64,000 nucleotides of DNA from Ephydatia muelleri (Eukaryota; Porifera; Demospongiae; Spongillida; Spongillidae). The stretch covers positions 12,535,754 to 12,599,753 of the forward strand of contig JABACO010000003.1 in the NCBI GenBank assembly GCA_013339895.1. The letters run 5' to 3'. The notes beneath the pieces were generated by a model. It worked only from the letters and a program-made list of their open reading frames with translations. It was not told where the DNA came from and searched no databases. Both the position numbers and the translations under genes were made by a program. Numbering within the stretch: position 1 is the stretch's first letter; each line of letters opens with the position of its first letter. Positions 57,401 through 64,000 of this stretch are shown here, piece by piece.

Positions 57401-59183
57401 ACGCAATGTTCATTTCAGATGTACAGTACATGTGTGTGGATGTTCATTCAGTACATGTTTGCACATGAATGTTCATTAGACTTGTAAATGTTTGGGCATG
57501 AATGTTCATTTCAGTACATGTTTGTGCATGAATGTTCATTAGACTTGTAATTGTTTGGGCATGAATGTTCCTTTCAGTACATGTTTGTGCATGAATGTTC
57601 ATTAGACTTGTAATTGTTTGGGCATGAATGTTCCTTTCAGTACATTTTGTGCATGAATGTTCTTATAAGTACACAATTGCAATTGCATCTCATTGTGTAA
57701 GTGTACTGTAGCTTTGTACATGTAGTCTGTACATGTGCATATTTAGAATGAGCACTTAGTGGTTTGTGTGCAATCATATAGGGCCTAGTGGAAAAGTACA
57801 TGTTCATGTAATAACTGATGAGCCAGCAGGATCTAGTCATGAAAAAATGACAAGTGAACATTGTCCGCCTTCAAGCACTGGTAATGCCACCATGTCAGAG
57901 CATTATTAATTAGCACTTAGCAGTACACGTATGTTATTGTAAATATTTGTACCTTGTTCATGTACTTGTGTAGGTGTCCCAAAATCAAGGAGAAAATAAT
58001 GTGAAGTGATTGTAATAGTACATGTACACAAGTACGTGTACATTATACTTAGGGTTTGCACCCGTATAGTGACAAAATGATAGATAAAACGGACTACATC
58101 CAATATTTCTTCAATCTGGTATTGGGTGGCTTAAGGCAATGATTCCACTGATATTGATCAACAATATAGAGTTAAATTTTGTTGACCTCCACATGCATGC
58201 ACACGTACCACTGCAAGCTTGGTGATGTCCTTGTTCCTGTATGAAGCACTCAAGTATATAAAGGTCACTCGTATTCTGCCTGTTTCATTCCAACTTCTAT
58301 AGTGTCCAAACTGAACCATATCATTTTGAAACAGCAGTAGGTCAATATGCATGTGCCAATTACGGAACGAACACATACATGTACGAAGTCTAATGCATTC
58401 ACCTTTATTTCTAGCAACCAATCCAAGCATGGGTCTGTTACAATCATGAGCTCAACTGGTGCATGTTCTGTGTGTCACGTTCATTAATGCACACAATCAA
58501 TTAATGTACTGGTAATTGTACATCACAGTCGCAGCTGATGTATGGGAGCTAGATAAAAACAGGTGGATTTCGGAATCCAGATACATGTAGCTATATTAGC
58601 CATGGATGCAAACCCTAATCATAATGTGCTGCAAATACTGTTTAATTAATAAATTGAGCTATATGTAATGAAATAATTTAGAAAGGCACATCAGCAAATT
58701 TCTATTGTAATTACTCTGACCTATTATTAAAATATTGTAAATTTATTTATGCTCATATTGTTTTCATTAAATGCAAAATTATATGACCACCATTTAATTT
58801 GTATTGAGTTAGTAATAATCACTATTTTGACATCACTGTATATACGAAGATGTATTTTATGTATTAATGGTCATACAACCTCATAGTGGATTTGGCTTTT
58901 TATGTTGAGGTGCATGTTGTATTTAGGGCAGTAATTAGTGTCTTGATCATTGCATTGCAATGTATACATGTACCAAAGCTAAAGTATTGTTCTTGCAGTC
59001 ATTGTACTACATGTACTCCCAATAACAATTGTTCCTTTTTTTTAATGCAGTGGTGGATGAAGTTGTGCATGACAGTAGTGACGAGCATAGGTACGTACAT
59101 ATCAGTAATTTGCTTGTGAACATTTTAACACTCAACTAATGTTACTTGTATAGTACATGGGAGTGTCCATGGTCAAACTGCGT
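42980..59183 (+). CDS. Multi-exon gene; helical N-terminus possibly TRFH-like, acidic linker (partial, 3' end not found)
   Basis: Proposed exons with AG/GT borders: 42,980-43,107; 43,566-43,681; 44,156-44,355; 46,281-46,358; 47,121 to about 47,150; 47,245-47,295; 49,119-49,186; 49,455-50,152; 51,216-51,269; 55,611-55,664; 56,678-56,887; 57,782-57,880; 59,051-59,090; 59,154-59,183. Most phases chain (2, 1, 0, 0, ..., 2, then 1-1-1-1-1-2). The N-terminal part (HLVQFVGYCYLKGVSGRREF; VVDKEILTTATVHGLKFVKL; LYKEAKIQAAVKCAEDGSVE followed by DATELIKQYF) is all-helical and resembles the TRF-homology dimerisation domain of TRF1/TRF2, whose helices have the same RWVLxF...GxxxDF and IQAxAVCxENGxFxEA pattern. 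That assignment is tentative. Next comes a 232-codon acidic linker exon, a basic STRLSRKPAG stretch (56,820) and a CPWSNC exon. A TRF protein would need a C-terminal Myb domain, which I do not see; it may lie beyond the window. The start codon is the first plausible ATG, but the frame is open upstream of it. Confidence 0.55.
44816..45081. repeat. 33-bp minisatellite, about eight copies, in an intron
   Basis: Unit GATCTACACTGTAGTCTGAT followed by AGAGCCCCATCCT, with few variants (CTCC/CCCC, TTCA). As 33 is divisible by three, both strands stay open (LHCSLIEPHPD on plus, QDGALSDYSVD on minus), but there is no start, splice or codon evidence for translation. Confidence 0.95.
45085..46275. other. 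Intron; no separate gene supported
   Basis: Contains a G-rich tract (45,802-45,830). Two partly overlapping frames (45,269-45,684) run on opposite strands and lack motifs. Confidence 0.45.
47821..47842. repeat. Poly-C tract
   Basis: A run of 22 C in the large intron between 47,295 and 49,119. No hAT-like CCGCCCCTG terminus follows, unlike the tracts at 5.2 and 8.5 kb. Confidence 0.95.
49455..50152 (+). CDS. Large acidic linker exon of the 43-59 kb gene
   Basis: A 698-nt open exon between TCTAG acceptor and GTTTGT donor. It is rich in Glu, Asp and Gln and contains two QQIEA repeats (FSNQQIEAADAELDAEEE and TLHQQIEATERQRHEVES), an acidic run (SIGDGDDDDGNVDVEY) and ends DPYEYSSDK. Probably intrinsically disordered with short coiled segments. 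It joins in phase with both neighbours (2 in, 1 out), which is the main evidence that it is real coding sequence. Confidence 0.75.
50680..51780. repeat. Direct segmental duplication, copy 1 (contains the 54-nt exon)
   Basis: Aligns with 55,090-56,480 through blocks such as AACAAGTCA(A/T)AATG, the exon region TTGATTAACAGGTGGAGCC, TATTATGTAATGCTTGCACA, CCGACAACCAGCAATGCCAT and AACTTTCAGTGCATTACAAA. Identity is highest (over 90% by eye) around the exon and its downstream intron. Confidence 0.9.
52279..52584 (+). CDS. Death-domain protein, complete short reading frame
   Basis: ATG 52,279 to TAG 52,584, 101 codons. After a hydrophobic leader-like start (MRYLCYSMFPLNLDLPEL) comes the Death-fold pattern: LQNLEISDWFGLGLKLGLSE, GDLEVIRDDFHQ, REMFSRWLRT, SYKELIKALKQ, then an acidic/basic tail VADALEKKFGKNK. 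The W-x-x-LG-x-x-LGLS, I-x-x-D and M-x-x-W-L positions are those of Death domains, adaptor modules in innate immune and apoptosis signalling that are expanded in sponges. An AG acceptor (TTCTAG) lies 5 bp before the ATG, so it may be a last exon. It sits in an intron of the 43-59 kb gene, on the same strand, between the two copies of the duplicated exon. Confidence 0.85.
   Translation: MRYLCYSMFPLNLDLPELKDLQNLEISDWFGLGLKLGLSEGDLEVIRDDFHQNTKAQKREMFSRWLRTSATPSYKELIKALKQEGDISVADALEKKFGKNK
53040..55035. mobile_element. 2-kb non-autonomous foldback element with 450-600 bp arms
   Basis: The left arm (53,040 to about 53,500) and right arm (about 54,435 to 55,035) are diverged reverse complements: TTATAAAATGTTATTAAAAT at the left end, ATTTTAATAACATTTTATAA at the right end, and shared blocks CGAATTTGAA, GGTGGGTTCAAAC, ATTAATATTAATGTGGATTG and GGCGGAGAATGGGTGGAGAA. 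The right arm has about 150 extra bp (54,665-54,810). The middle holds no supported gene. No target duplication could be fixed. Confidence 0.85.
54359..54425. repeat. (GT)n microsatellite
   Basis: About 28 GT dinucleotides, almost uninterrupted, just inside the right foldback arm. Confidence 0.97.
55090..56480. repeat. Direct segmental duplication, copy 2
   Basis: Counterpart of 50,680-51,780, offset by about 4.4 kb. It has an additional insert at about 56,050-56,340. The exon copy (55,611-55,664) keeps both splice sites and the frame. Confidence 0.9.
57440..57660. repeat. About 65-bp minisatellite, about three copies, in an intron
   Basis: Units contain GCATGAATGTTCATTAGACT then TTGTTTGGGCATGAATGTTC and TTTCAGTACATGTTTGTGC. 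A half-unit TGAATGTTC also alternates inside each unit. Confidence 0.9.
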
Positions 59184-59639
59184 GTAAGTATTGAAATAAA
59201 TTGACATGTTTGTTTATGTTTCTAATCGAAACACTGTAATATAAAGTGAAGCACAGCATGCAATACTGATGACCAATGTGTCTAGAAATCTATCACACTT
59301 TTTCTGCCTTAAAAGGCAACCTGTCAGGTGATATTCTTTGTATATGAAGCATCTTGCACCCTTCCACCACCCTGTCATTGAACACGCAGCACCAGCAGTG
59401 TGCATGTAGACATAAAATGTCATCTGCACTTTGCAGCGTGTGATTTTGAAATGTCTGTCCTTACTGATTTCTTGTTGAAATAGTGACACCCCTTATATCG
59501 TATGAACTGTACATGTGCATGTATCCCATCATTATTGGAATAGGATACATCACTAACAACCTACAGTCCAACAGCTACATGTACAATGCATAACAAGAAC
59601 TATAACTATACACATTGCACTCGAAGCCGTCCTTCTCCC

Positions 59640-59865
59640 TCCCACCGTTAGATGCCCCGACAGTGCGCAAGGTATACTCCTGTCCAACGTTGGTGGTTTT
59701 GTGAGAAAAGGTCCACATGGTCATCCGAGACAGCCTTTGGGTACTGTTCCACTTGTATGACCCTAATCCGTAGAGGAGATTCCTCTCTTTTCATGGCCAC
59801 TCCAGATCAACTCTTCAGACCCGTCACCCAATCGCAAAGTCCAGCCATGCCCAAGTTTTCGATAT
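59640..59865 (-). repeat. Uninterrupted copy of the coding-like repeat split at 18/21 kb (empty site)
   Basis: Read on the minus strand it matches 17,830-18,066 and then, without a gap of 3.3 kb, 21,389-21,470 (GGGGCATCTAACGG, GAGAAGGACGGCTTC). The minus frame keeps GVAMKREES and KAVSDDHVD. It therefore shows the state before the CACTA-like insertion. Confidence 0.82.
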
Positions 59866-59889
59866 TTACATTTTTAACCATTCATTATT

Positions 59890-62560
59890 AGCTGTTCCTA
59901 TTTCCTTGCATGTGTTATAGACAGGGGGGAAATAATGGCTTAGTGACACAATGGCTTCATAATGATAGAGAATCAATACGATGTGTGGAAATAATAGCCT
60001 AATATAAAAGTAGTGTTTGTTTGAACTTCACAAGGCTCATTACTTAATAACTCAAAACCTCCACAATCCAGCTGCATTTATTCTGAATCTGGTTGGCAAA
60101 GGGAGGGAGGCCTGTCTTACACTTGTGACAAAAAACTCTAACTTTTTTTTTTCTCCGTCATATAGAAGTTGCCACTCATGACATTCCTTACAATGGATCG
60201 ATTTATTTATAATTTCAATTAGTTATCGATGAACAAACATGCTGTGCAGAATGATATTCTGACTTATCTTAAATATTAATCAGTACTGTGTGTCTTGCAA
60301 ACCAATTGCAAATTGAGTTCTTAAAAATTTGAAAGTTAATTTGAGAATCAAAGAAGTGGGAAGGGAGGTCCATCATAATTGAACAGATCAATCGTCCCCA
60401 GGCTTACTCTTTACACAGTTCACACTTCCCGTCATGCCTGAAAAACTGTCATAGTGGTATACTGTTGTTGAAAATGTCAAGTTGCTGGACATATGACAAA
60501 GCCACACCTCGCAAGTGCAAATTGGTGTAACAGACACACACACCCCACAAAAAAATAGAAATTTGGCCTGCCTGGACCAATTTTAATGAGATCTTTTCAT
60601 ATTGTAGTCCTTTACAGTGCCACAATCAATTTCGTTATCTGCAGCAAACCAGTATCGAGAAATGCTTTGATTGTCAAAAGAAGATGATTAACGAGTGCAA
60701 CAGTAGTCTTCCTGTTATAGTCTCCTCAGAAGTTCTTGCCAGCCTTGCATGAATTCAATGCAGCCAACATTGGTTTGATGGCTGTGCTCGCTGCTAAAAT
60801 GCTGCCATTATACAAATGCTACAACTTGTTATAAATGTAAGATTGACTTTTCTATGCTTCTCTTTCTCTTTTACCACCCCTTCCCACTTTTAAATCCTCA
60901 AAATTAACTTTTCAGCTTTTTGAGTACTCAGAGACACAAAGTAAAGCATCTACAAGTGTGGACGCAAACCTCTTGAACAAATGTTGTGATAAACGGTTAT
61001 GTGCTCCAGGGTTAACCTGCACCACCTAGGGTTTAACCCCAAGCTCAGATAAATAAGATGGTTATTACTTTGAGAATAAAAGTTATTAAATTCAGTTACA
61101 GTGTAATTATGTCACTCATTGAGCTTCCAAGCGTACCTCCTCTGCCAACTTAATAAGGCTATCAAACTTTCAGAGCTGTGAACATTCAGTTAATTATGTC
61201 ATTCATTGAGCTTCCAAGCATTAATGACTATTGGCGTGAACAATATGATGGAATCTTTCTTGCCCAAAAGTATGTAGAACATATAGCATGACTAGAAATC
61301 ACTGGAAAGAAATATGGCCATATTAAAATTTCATGTTACTACTTTTGATAAGTTAGAAGCTTCATCAATATATTCAATGAGAATCAGCAACATTTCTGTG
61401 CACGCTCTGCTTTTTGTGTGGATGAATTTATGTCCATTTGGTATGCGATAATTTCATGCCATGCAGTGCAACAATAGCAAGGAAACCACACAGTGTTGTC
61501 TTGGAAATGAAGTGTGTCGCCAATGATGTCATCACTGAAATAATGATTTTTATTGAAATGTGTGAATCAAAAGAGAGCATGCTACATAAGAAATTAGTGG
61601 TCAGAGTGGGTGTTTGATGGCTTTTTTGTTTTTGTTTTGACAATGAATGAGTCTTGCAATGCAAGCAATTCACTTTTCCGAAAAATGTAAACTATTATAT
61701 TACGAGACATAGCCATCAAACAGTACCATTTTGACAAGCTACTTAGCAGATGATTACAATTCTAAACCTACAAGCACACCCAAAAACTCGGGCGTACATG
61801 TAAACTCACTCTGGACCACAAGACATTACAAGTTAGAGACCCAATAGATTTTAACATTTCTCTATAGTACCTCTTCAAGGTGGGCAAATATAGTAGAAGG
61901 TTAGAGACAGTCATGTCCCAAATTGTGCGTGAACTGTTACTCTCATGTATACTGAATATATATGTCCACCATACATGTACTGTACGTGTATCCATTTTTA
62001 CATACACTGTATGTGTCTGTGTGTCGGGTGCGTGTGTTTGTCCCTGTAGGACTGGCCATGCTCATGTAGTGACTTCAACCCAGTGCTCTACGGTACAACC
62101 TTGTGTTCAATCATCGTAAGTTCAACCTTGTGTTCAACCGTCGTATGTTTGTTTCTGTTGACTTTTAGGTTACTATTAATTCGAGTTCATACAATGGGAG
62201 GGGTACTGCCCAGATGCAACTTGACACACACGTGCAAGTCTCATAATGTTTGCTGGCAACAGTAGTGGCTTTTTTTTATACATTTAGTTTCATGATTTAC
62301 CCCTTTAGACACGAAATGGGAATTTGTATAGCTTAATATATTGGGTGTAATTTGTACACAAGTACACTTTACGTGTATTGTAAGGCGCAGGTGATTCAAT
62401 CGTGTTCCATCTATGCTTGAGTTATATTGCTGTACATTTAAATGTATGTATTGCAAACCTTGGAGTTTCAGACCGTTTTAGTCTGTGAGAAAAAGCTTTT
62501 TTATATACAATATGTAAGCTGAACTGTACAGTACATGTACATGTACAGTTATATAGGGTA
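59890..62560. other. No gene seen
   Basis: About 2.7 kb without a convincing coding region. GTCA(C/T)TCATTGAGCTTCCAAGC occurs twice (61,111 and 61,199) and AAGTTCAACCTTGTGTTCAA-like words repeat near 62,095-62,140. A Cys-containing frame at 60,615-60,750 (CFDCQKK) might be an exon, with little support. Confidence 0.45.
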
Positions 62561-62629
62561 CTCTATCTGCTCCAGTTCAATTTTTTAAATGCTTTATCAA
62601 TCAGTTCTCGTGGCTCAAGATTACGACAG

Positions 62630-62720
62630 GTGTCTAACAAGACCACATCGACAGGAGAGATTATTGATTGGAGCAGTGATGAGAGCCCTTCAGTAACCAC
62701 ACCACCAAGCAAACTGCCAA
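62630..62720 (+). CDS. Possible exon of the 43-59 kb gene
   Basis: Between ACGACAG and GTATGT the plus strand reads VSNKTTSTGEIIDWSSDESP and SVTTPPSKLP, compositionally like the earlier Ser/Asp-rich linker exons. Its phase (0 in) does not join the last proposed exon (phase 2), so a missing exon would be needed. A minus frame also spans the same bases (62,563-62,787); I prefer the plus exon, weakly. Confidence 0.3.
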
Positions 62721-62729
62721 GTATGTCGC

Positions 62730-64000
62730 CACAATGTTCATGAACACATGACTCTGTATCGTCAGCAATTATAGTCATTATGCACAATCCTTCATTTTAT
62801 GAGCATCGTATTACCCTCAACAGAGTGCAATCACGCTAGAATGTGCATGTGGAATGCATATTCCATGTAAAACTTGTGTGATACAATTGTTGTATAGCAG
62901 TGTGCTAGCAAAGTAAGGCAAGTCATAATGTTGTTTTTTGTCATAGGAGATGGATCACGCAAACAGAAAAGTTTTGTTAGCATGTGCAAATGTTTATTTA
63001 TTTATTTAGGGATTATTGCCGTGAAAAGGGACCTAATGCATACATTATAACATTTCCAGTATGCACAGTAGTCATGTAACGCTTGCATTGAAATGTATGG
63101 CTAATAAAAAAATTCTGAGCTTTACAACTCCATAGCGGATACTCCGATTCTTAGTGCTTAAGAAGTAATGCGTAGAGGACATTGCAGACTTCTAGAATAT
63201 CTAAGAATTCGAAATCTTGAAAAAACATGCGTTAGTTTCCTTTTCGCAGCAACGATCCCATTTATGCACGCGTATATAAACCTCTTCAAAGGATGCCGGA
63301 CAGAATATGCACAGAGAACAGTGGACTTCATATTTCCCTCCATTTTATACTAAATAACACAATCGATTCCACTACTGTTGATACACTGAAACTGTAACAT
63401 CACAGTATAAACACCTTTCAACACACTCCCATGTTTCACCTCTTTTGTTTCACCTCTTTTCAAAATCATTGAATTTATTTTCTGCTGTACATTTATGCCC
63501 ACATGTACATAACAGCCTAATATTCATTTCAGCCATCAATATTGTTTCCAATTTTAAAAACCCTTCCCATGGCCAGATCAATCGTTGCAACCAAGTAGAA
63601 TTGTGGATTTTGAAAAATAAGTAAAATGCAAACAGCTCTGTCTACATGTTTATGACATTCCTTCAAGAAATTACCATGGCCCATGGATGGCTCCGAGCTA
63701 TGTAAATGTGCTGCCAGTAGTGTCTGTAGAAATATTAGAGTGTAACCTGAGCTAGGAGTTCCATGTACATGTATGTGAGTATGTGCCAGTCACCTCCCTC
63801 TTGTGGACGATTCTGGGACAGTCCTAATTTAAGTTCCTATACTTCTACTGTACATACCATCTGTATTGCGACCAAGTCCATGACATGGTCAAACAATTCT
63901 GGATCTTAGGTGACTGCTTAGGCAGGTTCCGATGTACCAAAAAAGTATGAATGCATGGCATTGGTTGCAGAATGCACTCAAAATTAACATCCTGTTATTC
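62730..64000. other. No gene seen
   Basis: Intergenic or intronic sequence with scattered TACATGTA words and no supported coding region. Confidence 0.5.

Noticed and set aside
62563-62787. Minus-strand 74-codon frame as a gene
   Set aside because: No motif, and the plus strand of the same bases has splice borders and linker-like composition; neither is strong.
1-64000. tRNA, rRNA or other structured RNA genes
   Set aside because: I looked for tRNA-like A/B boxes and rRNA stretches by eye and found none that I could support.

Overview
This window looks like intergenic and intronic DNA from an early-branching animal, most likely a demosponge. The reasons are short GT-AG introns (about 55-80 bp in the decayed transposase genes), a complete Death-domain reading frame of the kind abundant in sponges, many TACATGTACATG-type words, and animal DNA transposons (hAT/ZMYM1-like, piggyBac-like, CACTA/EnSpm-like, BEN, THAP and OTU modules). 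The species assignment is inference from family knowledge; no search was run.

Left two thirds (1 to about 42.8 kb): a graveyard of nested mobile elements. 1-2.65 kb holds an integrase-OTU retroelement 3' end abutting the front half of a CACTA-like transposase on the other strand. 4,028-5,044 is a hAT relic with a perfect 8-bp target duplication. 5.5-15.1 kb is a palindrome-rich block: a foldback with inverted arrays of about 130-bp units, a second hAT inserted at 7,251-8,591, an inverted repeat (9,171-9,419 / 11,598-11,840) enclosing piggyBac and THAP remains, an unrecognised open gene-like stretch (11.76-13.03 kb), and a rearranged second copy of the foldback flank (14.46-15.14 kb). 15.6-26.2 kb holds three copies of one REL-endonuclease-type retrotransposon and a 3.3-kb CACTA-like element (18,067-21,388) carrying a transposase on one strand and a BEN-domain gene on the other. 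27.4-28.9 kb has a decayed accessory-type gene. 30.9-37.8 kb is a gutted Gypsy/Ty3 element that has taken in minisatellites and another transposon. 38.3-40.1 kb is a third hAT relic, and 41.7-42.8 kb a fourth retrotransposon copy.

Right third (42.9 to about 59.2 kb, perhaps further): one multi-exon plus-strand gene whose splice phases chain well from exon to exon. Its N-terminal half is helical and resembles, tentatively, the TRF-homology (TRFH) dimerisation domain of telomere-repeat binding factors. It is followed by a long acidic linker and small exons. A segment with a 54-nt symmetrical exon is directly duplicated (50.68-51.78 and 55.09-56.48 kb). Between the copies lie an intact Death-domain reading frame and a 2-kb foldback element. 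From 59.9 to 64 kb I see almost nothing beyond one possible exon.

The most interesting items are the 3.3-kb two-gene BEN/CACTA element with a paralogous empty site at 59.7 kb, the foldback whose central segment lies in opposite orientation at two loci, the inverted duplication of a gene's 5' end, and the candidate TRFH gene with its duplicated exon.
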